The notes under the pieces were generated by a model that was not told the origin of the DNA, did no database searches, and saw only the letters and a program-made list of their open reading frames with translations. From an uncultured Clostridia bacterium (GTDB lineage: Bacteria; Bacillota; Clostridia; Oscillospirales; CAG-272): a DNA stretch of 14,663 nucleotides. Below, one piece after another: positions 1-8,009 of this stretch. Location of the stretch: the NCBI GenBank assembly GCA_947652805.1, contig CANTEM010000014.1, forward strand, positions 1 to 14,663. Reading direction: 5' to 3'. Every line of letters starts with the position of its first letter. The stretch's first letter is position 1. The translations under genes and the position numbers were made by a program.

Positions 1-3000
1 ATAATTATATATCTTTTTACCAGAAATATCAATACTGCTTGTGAGATTTCCTTCACTGTCGTATACATATTTATACCGGGCAATCTGTTTGTTATAGCTG
101 TCATACCATGTTTCGGATGCAATCTGCCCCTGGGCAGTATATTTTACATCCACGCGGTCGCCGTTTCCGTAATAGATGCCCCGCAGACGGCCGTTGCCTT
201 CCTTGTAACGGTAAGTAACCAGTGTGCCCTTTTGCGTCACTCCAATGCTTTGCAGCTGATGGAAATCTGTATAGGACATGCTGTAGCCCATGCCGTCTCC
301 CCGGGAGATTTTTGTCATCTGTCCCATGATGTCATAGTCGTAGTTAACATAGCTTTGTACTGTGCCGAACGCATTCTTTTTTGTCAGGGAGGCGATATTG
401 CCGGAGGGGGTGTATGCATACTCGGTCTCATTGCCGCAGCGGTCTGTGATTGCTGTTGTCCGGGAGGTTTCCGGATCGACAGTATAGTATGTGGTATTTC
501 CCCGGGCGTCTGTTTCGCTGATCCGATCGTTTCCGCCGTCATCCTCATCGGTTTCCGGATCGTCGGCGTTGTAGGCGAAGGAGCGGTATACTGTTCCTAC
601 CTCGTGATCGGTAAAGGTAGTTTCTGTGAGTGCATTTCCCCACTGATCCGTTACCTCTGCAAAGGCTTCTGTTTCTTCCTCCTGTTCTGCAATTTCCTCA
701 TCGAAGCTGCCATAGCCGTCGGATTCATCCTTGAAATCAGAGGAAGAAAGTCCTGTTTCCAGGCTGTTGCGGGTCAGCTGAATGTCATCAAAGTAAGCAA
801 TTCCCACATTATGATCATATTCGCAGGAAACGTCCAGTGACAGTACCTCTTTAAATTCGGATTTCGCAAACTGAACGCTGGCCAGCTGCCAGTCCTCGGT
901 GCAGGGACAGAAATCCGCGGTGTAATCTTCTGTTGTTTCGTCTGCATAGCGAATTCTTGCTTTCAGACGGAAGGTTGCCGCCGGCGCGCCGTCTCTCTCC
1001 CGATCATGGATCGCGTAGCCCTTAGCCCAGCCGGACAGGGTGAAGCTTTCACGGGTGCCTGCCGCACTCTTTACGGGTACACGCTGATAAGCGTAGCGGA
1101 TTCTGTCCAAATCTCCTGTAAACCGGAGAGAAGAAGAGCCGTTGAAACATACGTTGTTAACACGGATAATGGAACTGTCGGAGGTATTCCAGCCGATTGC
1201 TGCATTCCGTTCAAAATTGCCGTTGGTCAACAGGTTGTACGGGCTTGCACAAGCATTTTTCTCAAGCTGTGCGCCGTCTGCATACAGCGTGAAAATACCG
1301 TCCATAAGAATGCGGACCTTTACGTTGCCGTCTTCTGCCAATGTAAAGGGAACGGACAGCCGCACAAAGCCCTGACCGGATTTTGTCAGCCGCTCGCTCT
1401 CACCCAGAATCTGATTGTTCTGATCTTTCACCTGCAAATATACGCCGGGATCAGACACGGCGCCTACTGCATCTGTCACCGGACGAACATATACGGAGAA
1501 GGTATAGTCTCCGGCTGTCAGCCCGGTTACCGTCTGATATACGCCGTTTTCTACTGCCCGGTTGTCCTGTGTCTGCATGCGCAGCACAGTGGTTCCGTAC
1601 AGGGCGTATGCCTGATATGCATATGCGCGCAGATTGGTGCTCGCGCAGTTTTTTGCTTCCGGATACCAGTGACCCAGCGTATCAAAGCTGTGGTCCAGCA
1701 GCAGATTGGTCGCGTTGCTCGCTATGCTCATACCGTTTTCCCCGAAAGGATGGATGCCGCTGCCGCCTTCGGAAACGCCGCTGTTGCCCGTTTCTTCCGT
1801 ATAGGCGTATTTGCTCACCATATTGCCGTCATCGTCAAAGGTATAAACTGTTTTCACACTCTGTTCCGGCTCTCCGTCACTTGCGGGGATCGTGGAGGTA
1901 GCGATTGTACGGCGCAACATGGGAGAATAATTATAAGCTGTGCGAACGCCTGCCTTTCCTCTGCCGAATTCCTGCACGGAAGTACACCGGTCGCCAACGT
2001 AATCGTACTTCACTTCATAGAGATTGGTGCCTGCCTTGTCCTGCAAAAGAACAGATGTAGGTTTACCTGCTACGTAGGTAAGCACTGCACGCTTTCTATC
2101 AGGATAGGTGACTGTGGTCAGCATGTTGTTTGTGTAGGCATAGGTCATTTGGCTGCCGTCGGGAGCGCTGATAGAAATAAGATTGCCTGCACTGTTGTAG
2201 TTCATTGTAAATTCTCTGCCCACGCCGTCGGTAATGGAAGTCAGTATGCCGGATACATAGGTAAAAGTGTTTGCGTTGCCGGCCGCATCTGTGATTTTTG
2301 TCAGTCGTCCCGCAGTATCAAACCAGTACGTGCTGCCAAACTGAGACAGCTGCCGTTTTACAGCATCATATGTAAGGGCTGCATTGTCTGTATCTGCGTA
2401 CAGATAATATACGCTGCCGTCTGCATTTGTTACCTTATGCTCGTCTTCTGTGCCTTCCCGCAGGTAATGCTCTACACCGTTTTCGTCCATATAGATATAT
2501 CCGTTGCAAACAGTGCTTGTCTGTGCGTTATGGTCTGTATAGAGGAAAGTGCTGGCTACGATGCTTTGCATACAGCTGAGCTTCCAGCCTTCGCCAATTT
2601 TCATAGCACTGAAATCAGCGGTATGCAGTCCGATGCTGGTATTTGCTGTATAAGCATACTCCGCCAGCGCACTGCTATACAGGTGACTGATAGAAACCGG
2701 CATCCTGTTGCCATTCCAGGCAAAATCGCTAAACTGCATTTGTAGTTTGCCGCTGCGCAGCTGAAGTCCGGCTGTGCCGAAGAACCCAAGGGTGTGGGTG
2801 GTATCCGCAGGCGTCACCCCAAAACCGGATGCATATGTTACAGCAAGCTGCGGTGCATATTTGCTGTTTGCCCCGTACAAATATATTGCGTCATTTGCAT
2901 TGCCGGATTCGTCCGTTAATTTCAAAACATAGTCACAGTATCTGCTGTTGGACAGAGACTGGTCAAACAGTTCTGTCACATCAAAGGTATACTGGATCAT

Positions 3001-4179
3001 ACTGCCGTCCGCAGCGGCGCTGCCTGCTTTCAGAACTGCATAATCTGTGAGCAGTGAGCTGTTGATCGGCGTGCAGTTGCCGTAAACCATACCGTTCTCT
3101 ACATGATACAGACCAAGCTTTGGCGCGGTCGCCGATGCAATGGTTCCGCTTTTCTGGAATACGGTAAGCTCTGCTTTTTTGATTTCCGTATGGCGGCGCA
3201 GTGTCTGGGGCGCAGACATACGAAGATACATCCGTCCTTTGTCACAGCCGCCATTTCCAATACCCAGAAAATGGGAGCTGGCAGCGCTCATGTAGCCGTT
3301 TACCCAGCTAAAGGTCTGCATGTTGTTCAGACCGCTGATATTCACCTGAGGATCTACAGTAACAGGGAAAACCCGCTCGTCCGCACCGATCCACTCTCCG
3401 TCTGCAATCACGGTCAGAGCCAGCTCGCTTTCTCCCCGCTCCTTCACTTCATAGAATACTGCGTGGGAGATTTCTCCTGCCGCGTCTTCCATATATGGTG
3501 CTGGGATGTTGAATACTTCCTCGTCTGTTTCCGTACTCAAAAATTGCAGACTGCGCGCCTCTTCGGAATGTTCCATGCGCAGGTTTTCCATTTTCATAAG
3601 GAACGTATACCGATATTCCGCCGCAGGCTCCGGAATAATAATATTTTCCTTCACGCGGCTGCTGTGAACGGCATATTCCAGACTTGCATTTTCAGAAGCA
3701 TTTTCAAATACAAGCTTCTTTTCTGCTTCCATGCGCGGGGACTTCTTGCCCGCACGGGTTCTTCCTTTCTTTTTGAGGGCAAAGGAAAGCTTGTACTGAT
3801 CCTTTTCCACAGAAAACAGCTCGTTGTCCTCCTCCGATTTACTGAACCGGGCGCGGAAGGAACCTCGGTCAGCACAGTAATATGCGCCGTTCTTTTCAGG
3901 AACAAAGCCGGCTTCCTCCTGTTATGTAAATGCACCTGTTTCCGGGTTTTTGAACCGTACAGGCTGTGCGTAAATTACCTCACGACACGCATTGGGGGCT
4001 GTCATAAATATGGAGCGGTCTTCGCTGCGCAGCTCCGCGACTTCTACTGCCACCGGTTTTTTTGCGGCGGTTTCCAGAGACAGCGCTTCTTTTGCTGCAT
4101 CTACAGCGGGTACGTCCGCTGCAATTTGCATGGATTCTACCGGAGCGATTGCCGGCAGGTCTTGTCTTTCTTTTTCCAT
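1..4179 (-). pseudogene. Giant DNRLRE/RHS-repeat protein gene, interrupted by an in-frame TAA; 3' end outside window
   Basis: I read this frame codon by codon from 4179 to 1 and found one stop, TAA at 3922-3924 (codon 86); the other 1392 codons are open. The ATG follows AAGGAG at 5-base spacing. Layout: residues 1-270 are a beta-rich N-terminal region with no signal peptide; about 274-450 is a DNRLRE-type domain (begins TVDPQVNISG, ends QLAVTYASG); about 550-775 is a first RHS/YD block (e.g. YWFDTAGRLTKITDAAGN); about 814-1135 is two tandem carbohydrate-binding-like beta-sandwiches (starts NLLLDHSFD and NLLTNGNFE); about 1146-1170 is an acidic linker; about 1170-1393 is a second RHS block. 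Family knowledge: RHS proteins form a beta shell that often encloses a C-terminal toxin, which here would lie off the left edge. Homology-like sequence flanks the stop on both sides, so I infer a nonsense mutation, sequencing error or recoding rather than two genes. In-frame restart candidates are GTG at 3810 and ATG at 3732, neither with a good ribosome site. Confidence 0.75.
3922..3924 (-). other. In-frame TAA stop inside the DNRLRE/RHS gene
   Basis: The minus-strand codons around it read GCA TTT ACA TAA CAG GAG GAA. Upstream residues (AQPVRFKNPETGAF) match the usual lead-in of DNRLRE proteins, and downstream residues (EKNGAYYCADRGSFRARFSK) read as its continuation in the same frame. One base change from CAA, GAA or AAA would create this stop. 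The bases right after it contain AGGAGG, but no in-frame start lies at ribosome-site distance. Confidence 0.85.
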
Positions 4180-4220
4180 TTCTTCTCCTTTTTAATATAT
4201 TGTTTTTATATTTGAAAGGG

Positions 4221-4250
4221 CGCAGAAGGACTGCATCGGGCGCTTCTGCG
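4221..4250 (-). other. Inverted repeat in the gap between the two DNRLRE genes
   Basis: The 124-base gap 4180-4303 holds a perfect 8-bp stem, CGCAGAAG (4221-4228) with CTTCTGCG (4243-4250), around a 14-base loop, with partly complementary GAAAG/CTTTC flanks. On the minus strand it is followed by CCCTTTC and not a T-run, so it is a poor terminator. It may set mRNA stability or relative expression between the genes on each side. Confidence 0.4.
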
Positions 4251-4303
4251 TTCCTCTTTCATGCGTTCATTTTATTTGCTTTTCCGGTCATTTACCGTCC
4301 GGC

Positions 4304-5434
4304 TTACCGATAATTTATTTCTAATATTTGCGGCGCATAATAGCTGTCTGCCGTAGACACCACTGCAAATCTGCTCCCACGCTGGGCGGTACGCAGAATA
4401 AACCCGTCCGGTTGAATCAGGGTACTGGTTCCCGGGATAACCATATAGCGGGTAAGATCAAAAACCGCATAGTTTTTCCTTTGCTCCCCGGACACAAACT
4501 GTTCAGCTGCATCCACCTTTGTTTCCCATGTGGATCCAAAGCTGCAAAAGCGTTTTACAGTAGGACAAAGGCACAGCCTGCCGCCGCAGTTCAGCTGCGG
4601 GATATACAGTTTTATCTTGCCGATTTCTTTGTCGGCAAGAAAGGGAATTTTGGAAATATCCGGTCTCAGATACAGCCATTGCTGCCCAAATGCGCAGCTG
4701 TCTCCCACAAAAGCAATACTCCCGAATGCATTGTTTTCCCCGGGATTTTCACTGTCCACAGTCGTATCCTGAAACAGCTTTGCTTCATATAAATTCACTT
4801 CAAACAGTAGCAATGCACCGACGTTTTCCTTTGGTCGGATGAATACCGTATAGTCCCTGCTGCTCAATTTTTGATATATTACCGTTGCAGGTGCGCACAA
4901 ATTGCCTGCCGCATCTGTAACGCCAATTGCCGAGGCGGTGATAAAAGGAACAAAATCGCCGCTCATCATAGAAAAGCATTTTGTATTGCTGAGTATGGTT
5001 TCAAAGGGTCTGTCCGTATGCAGATACAGAATAGCACCTTCCCGGGTACTTTGCATCTGAAAGGCGATACCGTTTGCTGTAGGGCGGATCTGTATGCCGC
5101 CCCACAGCAATTGATTTCCCCGGGTGGTCAGCCCCCGGTTTGGCGTTGTTATAGAAATCCGCCCTGCGGCGTTTTCCATTGTGAGCGTTTCTGCATTGAC
5201 AGAAACATTTCCGTTGCTGCCTGAAAACAGATATTCCTGATCCCCCGGTTGAAATACCTTGTCCAGCATTTGCCCGGTGCGGGCATTATAGACGGGAACA
5301 CTGCTGCAATAGGCTGTGTGCGTGCCGTCTGCTTCATCAATCAGAACGGTATAACGGTTCTGATTTGTTCGGTTAAAGCACAAATCTGTGCTTTGGCGAA
5401 TGGTATAAATGTCATTTATAAATGTATGGATCAT
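4304..5434 (-). CDS. DNRLRE-type beta-rich protein, 376 aa, function unknown
   Basis: ATG at 5434 follows AAGGAG at 7-base spacing, and that ribosome site abuts the stop codon of the upstream gene (5446), so the two are co-transcribed. Roughly residues 1-215 are a beta-rich region I do not recognise. About 220-376 resembles a DNRLRE domain, ending with a typical FDLTRYM...PDGFILRTA...STADSYYAPQILEINY pattern, which parallels the DNRLRE block of the next gene. There is no signal peptide, membrane segment or sorting motif. Several cysteines cluster near residues 290-315 (NCGGRLCLCP, then KRFC). DNRLRE domains are usually found in large secreted or RHS-type proteins; a short stand-alone version could be a companion or an acceptor for the neighbouring transferase, which is inference. 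An alternative is a generic surface beta-sandwich protein. Confidence 0.7.
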   Translation of the reverse strand: MIHTFINDIYTIRQSTDLCFNRTNQNRYTVLIDEADGTHTAYCSSVPVYNARTGQMLDKVFQPGDQEYLFSGSNGNVSVNAETLTMENAAGRISITTPNRGLTTRGNQLLWGGIQIRPTANGIAFQMQSTREGAILYLHTDRPFETILSNTKCFSMMSGDFVPFITASAIGVTDAAGNLCAPATVIYQKLSSRDYTVFIRPKENVGALLLFEVNLYEAKLFQDTTVDSENPGENNAFGSIAFVGDSCAFGQQWLYLRPDISKIPFLADKEIGKIKLYIPQLNCGGRLCLCPTVKRFCSFGSTWETKVDAAEQFVSGEQRKNYAVFDLTRYMVIPGTSTLIQPDGFILRTAQRGSRFAVVSTADSYYAPQILEINYR

Positions 5435-5445
5435 TGAAACTCTCC

Positions 5446-6447
5446 TTATGTTTGCATGTATTTATCCAAATCCCGGATCACGTCGGGCAGGACCATTTTT
5501 TCCAGCTTGTCAATGTCCTCGATTTTTTCGCGGATTACGCTGGGCAAATGATCGTCGCGTTTTTTCAGATAACGGGCATAAATCAATCGGGCAAAGTCCG
5601 CATTTTTGACTGCGGATGCATAGGCGCTGCTGCAATGCGGCGGCAGATTCAGCTGCTTTTCCACCGCACACAACCGGTCCAGCATACATTTTTTATGCTC
5701 CCAAATCACACGCAGCACTCTCCAGTCGGCGCGTTCATAAGGAATGCGACCCTTTTGGATCAGTTCCAGATATTTTGATAAATACCCATGTACACAAATC
5801 CCCGCGGGTTTCTCCGCACTGCCAAAAGGATGCCGCTGCAAAGTTGCTCCGGTATACTGTTTCAAAAGCTCCCGGATTCGGAACAGATCCAGATCCTGCG
5901 AATTCGGATATGATTGGATATACGCCAGAAAGCCGAACCAGATTTTTTCCACCATAAGTTGTGAAAGGCTTGTCCGGAATGCGGCATACGGAATCGGTAT
6001 AATCCTGCACAGCCAATTTGTATCGTAGGTCAGGACGTGATATATCTGCTTTTCATCATCGTATCCGCATATCAGCCCGTCATGCCCTACATGCCGCTGT
6101 CCGTAAAAGCTTTTTCCGGGCAAGCAGTAATCGTCGGCGCCGCAAAAATACATATACCACCCTGCGTCAATATTTTTTTTGATTTGTTCCTGTAGCTTTT
6201 CAAAAGAAATGTCCAGGCTTTCGTAGCGGATCATCAGATTGGGATTTTCAAGAAAAGAAGAAGCAGGCACATCTATTTCCGGTGTTGTAAATCCGTCCAG
6301 AAACTTTTTTGTACATTGCAGCATGACGCACTCATTTAAGTACCAGTTATATCCTGTGGGGTTCACGGCGGCGGGCACCATACCGCCCAACTGATAGTGA
6401 TAAGTAGCAAAAACAGGGACGTTTGCAGGAAGCATATTTTTATTCAT
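5446..6447 (-). CDS. BtrH N-terminal-like / C39-like putative acyltransferase, 333 aa
   Basis: The region GWYMYFCGADDYCLPGKSFY...GHDGLICGYDDEKQ (residues 96-133) resembles the BtrH N-terminal family, whose founder (known) moves an acyl group from the carrier protein BtrI onto an aminoglycoside. Possible active-site residues, by position and motif, are Cys40 (NEC), His122 (GHDG) and Asp142 (TYDTNW), the order expected of a papain/C39-like fold. The C-terminal third is helical and charged with no recognised domain. There is no signal peptide, so it is probably cytoplasmic. I chose the ATG at 6447, which overlaps the carrier-protein stop by 8 bases; in-frame alternatives are ATG 6462 and TTG 6474, and ribosome-site support is weak for all. 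The adjacent carrier protein is what makes an acyltransferase role plausible. It could instead be a cysteine peptidase of related fold. Confidence 0.6.
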   Translation of the reverse strand: MNKNMLPANVPVFATYHYQLGGMVPAAVNPTGYNWYLNECVMLQCTKKFLDGFTTPEIDVPASSFLENPNLMIRYESLDISFEKLQEQIKKNIDAGWYMYFCGADDYCLPGKSFYGQRHVGHDGLICGYDDEKQIYHVLTYDTNWLCRIIPIPYAAFRTSLSQLMVEKIWFGFLAYIQSYPNSQDLDLFRIRELLKQYTGATLQRHPFGSAEKPAGICVHGYLSKYLELIQKGRIPYERADWRVLRVIWEHKKCMLDRLCAVEKQLNLPPHCSSAYASAVKNADFARLIYARYLKKRDDHLPSVIREKIEDIDKLEKMVLPDVIRDLDKYMQT

Positions 6448-6694
6448 TGGCGTATTTCTCATATTTTTCTGCAAGACGGATTACATCTCCTACGGTAGTC
6501 AGATCATAGGGATTCATGTCGCTTTCTTTCAACTGGAAGCCAAAGGCTTCCTCCAGATTGAGCAAAAGCATAACCATATTCAGACTGTCGATGAACAGAT
6601 CCTTTGTCAATGACTGTTCCTCCCCTGTCACCGCAAATCCGCATAATTCTGCAAGGATACAAAACACCTGTTCCCGGACTGTTTTATCTGTCAT
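6440..6694 (-). CDS. Acyl carrier protein, 84 aa
   Basis: This is a small, acidic phosphopantetheine-binding carrier protein. The motif DLFIDSLNMV places the attachment serine at residue 37, followed by the expected helix II (LLLNLEEAFGFQL) and helix III-IV (DLTTVGDVIRLAEKY). Length and fold pattern fit stand-alone carrier proteins. ATG at 6694 has GGGAGG seven bases upstream, which decides it over an in-frame ATG or alternative start 36 bases earlier. It overlaps the kinase-like gene by 11 bases and the BtrH-like gene by 8, implying translational coupling. No ketosynthase, adenylation or ligase gene lies nearby, so it is unlikely to be the housekeeping fatty-acid carrier and must be loaded by an enzyme encoded elsewhere or outside the window (inference). 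Confidence 0.88.
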   Translation of the reverse strand: MTDKTVREQVFCILAELCGFAVTGEEQSLTKDLFIDSLNMVMLLLNLEEAFGFQLKESDMNPYDLTTVGDVIRLAEKYEKYANE

Positions 6695-7334
6695 TGTTCT
6701 TCCTCCCGATTTTTCCGAGGGCTGCAACAATTTTGCTGTATGTCATTTTTTCTGATTCTGTTGTTGACAGCAAAATCCCTTCATTTTTTTCAGCAATATC
6801 CCTATAATATTGCCGAAGCCGGTATTGCAGCGTTATATCAATATATTTATCCTTTTCTTCCTCTCGGGCACGTACTCTTTTCAGCGCTGTTTCCACAGGC
6901 ACATCCAGAAAAAATGCCAGGTCCGGTTTTATGATATATTTCGCCACATCATAGATCCATTCATCCTGCAAATATCCCCGCGCCAGCAAATTGGCAAGGC
7001 AGGAATAAAAATACCGGTCACATATCACAGTTTTTCCGGCTTTCAGTGCAGGCAAAATCACCTTGTTTACATGCTGTACACGGTCGCTCGCTGCAAAAAG
7101 GGAAAGACTGCGGTAGTCATACCTGTCATGATCGGGTGTATCCGTATAGGTTCGGAAAATATTTGATGTACGTACTGCATCGGTAGGCTGCTTTGTCAGC
7201 AGCAGCTTTGTTCCGTTTGCTTCCAACGCATCTGTCAGCATGCGAATCATCGTCGTTTTGCCGCAGCCGTCCAATCCGCAAAATGTGATTAAAGTTCCCG
7301 CAGTTCCATGTTCTTTCATTTCAAGTTTGTTCAT
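6684..7334 (-). CDS. Thymidylate-kinase-like P-loop nucleotide kinase, 216 aa
   Basis: A Walker A loop GLDGCGKTT is at residues 20-28, DRYFYS at 106-111, a PDLAFFLDVP strand at 137-146, and an Arg-rich lid (RVRAREEEKDK) at 154-164. These are the landmarks of the dTMP kinase family, and 216 residues is its usual length. The ATG at 7334 is preceded by AGGAAGGAT at good spacing; a longer reading from a TTG at 7400 lacks support. It is the first gene of the accessory operon, and its stop overlaps the carrier-protein start by 11 bases. The location suggests a specialised role with carrier protein and BtrH-like protein rather than housekeeping dTTP synthesis, but that is inference. The substrate could be another nucleotide or even a non-nucleotide phosphate acceptor. 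Confidence 0.82.
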   Translation of the reverse strand: MNKLEMKEHGTAGTLITFCGLDGCGKTTMIRMLTDALEANGTKLLLTKQPTDAVRTSNIFRTYTDTPDHDRYDYRSLSLFAASDRVQHVNKVILPALKAGKTVICDRYFYSCLANLLARGYLQDEWIYDVAKYIIKPDLAFFLDVPVETALKRVRAREEEKDKYIDITLQYRLRQYYRDIAEKNEGILLSTTESEKMTYSKIVAALGKIGRKNNDR

Positions 7335-7435
7335 ACTTTTATCCTTCCTGATTCTTTTGCCGCAGCGCCTGAAGGTCTTCTGTCCCAAAACGCTGTACAA
7401 TATTTGCTTTTCGATAGGGCTATTTTACTGGTTAA

Positions 7436-7456
7436 TGCGGACAGGGAATGTCCGCA
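7436..7456. repeat. 8-bp perfect inverted repeat upstream of the accessory operon
   Basis: TGCGGACA (7436-7443) and TGTCCGCA (7449-7456) flank a 5-base loop and adjoin a run of about ten A on the plus strand (T on the minus). The T-run precedes the stem on the minus strand, so this is not a terminator for that direction. It lies about 100 bases before the kinase-like start, so an operator or 5'-leader hairpin is possible. I could not find a convincing promoter for that operon in 7335-7500. Confidence 0.45.
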
Positions 7457-7504
7457 AAAAAAAAATAAATTTTACCCAGTGGACTTTGGCAGAATGGAGC
7501 GCAC

Positions 7505-7546
7505 GATAAAGAAAAAGCCCTTGAAAACATAATGTTTTCAAGGGCT
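7505..7546 (-). terminator. Rho-independent terminator after ruvX
   Basis: A perfect 13-bp stem (7516-7528 with 7534-7546) has a 5-base loop, and on the minus strand it is followed by TTTTTCTTT. It lies 50 bases after the ruvX stop and separates the rbsK-ruvX operon from the accessory operon. Confidence 0.9.
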
Positions 7547-7580
7547 ATATAATATGAAATTACCGGAGAAACTAAAGGGT

Positions 7581-7607
7581 CTTTTCCTACTTTTCCTACT
7601 TTTCCTG
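7581..7607. repeat. 9-bp tandem repeat, three units, across the ruvX stop codon
   Basis: CTTTTCCTA occurs twice and then once as CTTTTCCTG. On the minus strand, in the ruvX frame, each unit reads Glu-Lys-stop, so the stop (7596-7598) is repeated in frame at 7587-7589. Replication slippage would explain it. Confidence 0.7.
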
Positions 7608-8009
7608 CTGATCCAGATAGGATTGGAGAATCAGCGTGGCGGATAGCTCGTCCACCGCTTTTTTCCGCTTTTCTCCCCGCACGTTGATTTCCGATAAAAT
7701 CTCATGGGCGTCCACCGTAGTCAGCCGTTCGTCCCATAAAACCACCGGCAGTCCCGAACACTCTGCCAGCATATCCGCAAAAATGCGGCATTTCTCACTG
7801 CGCGGTCCCCGGGTACCGTCCATATTCACCGGATCGCCAATCACAATTCCCACCGCTTCCCGGCGAAGGGCTGCCTGAGCAACCCCCTGAACCGTTTTGC
7901 GCATGCTTTTCGATACAACGCAACCTGCACCGAACGCCATTTTCCCGGCGCTGACTGCAAGCCCGGTGCGCATATCTCCGTAATCTACGCCTAAAAGGGT
8001 GCCTTTCAT
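7596..8009 (-). CDS. ruvX: RuvX/YqgF family putative Holliday junction resolvase (pre-16S rRNA nuclease), 137 aa
   Basis: This is an RNase H-fold nuclease. The first strand carries GVDYG with Asp9, DERLTT is at residues 93-98, and the C-terminal KKAVDELSA segment (116-124) supplies a further conserved Asp (Asp120). The 137-residue length is normal. Homologues (YqgF/RuvX/YrrK) have been linked to 16S rRNA 5' maturation and to Holliday junction resolution; the sequence alone does not decide which dominates. The ATG at 8009 overlaps the stop of the upstream sugar kinase in ATGA, so translation is coupled. The usual alaS or yrzL neighbours are absent. Confidence 0.93.
   Translation of the reverse strand: MKGTLLGVDYGDMRTGLAVSAGKMAFGAGCVVSKSMRKTVQGVAQAALRREAVGIVIGDPVNMDGTRGPRSEKCRIFADMLAECSGLPVVLWDERLTTVDAHEILSEINVRGEKRKKAVDELSATLILQSYLDQQEK

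Noticed and set aside
1006..2745. Long plus-strand open frame of 579 codons
   Set aside because: It is codon-for-codon antisense to the RHS gene, which shows real domain content; the plus-strand product is Cys/Ile-rich with no recognisable domain or ribosome site.
3922..3924. Genetic-code reassignment of TAA in this organism
   Set aside because: Several other genes here end at TAA exactly where their families end (rpmH, the carrier protein, the BtrH-like gene), so TAA is used as a normal stop.
3103..4215. Plus-strand open frame of 370 codons
   Set aside because: It lies antisense to the N-terminal and DNRLRE parts of the RHS gene and has a shadow-like composition rich in Cys, Phe and His.
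7436..7456. Terminator
   Set aside because: The T-run is before the stem on the minus strand and A-rich sequence follows it on the plus strand.
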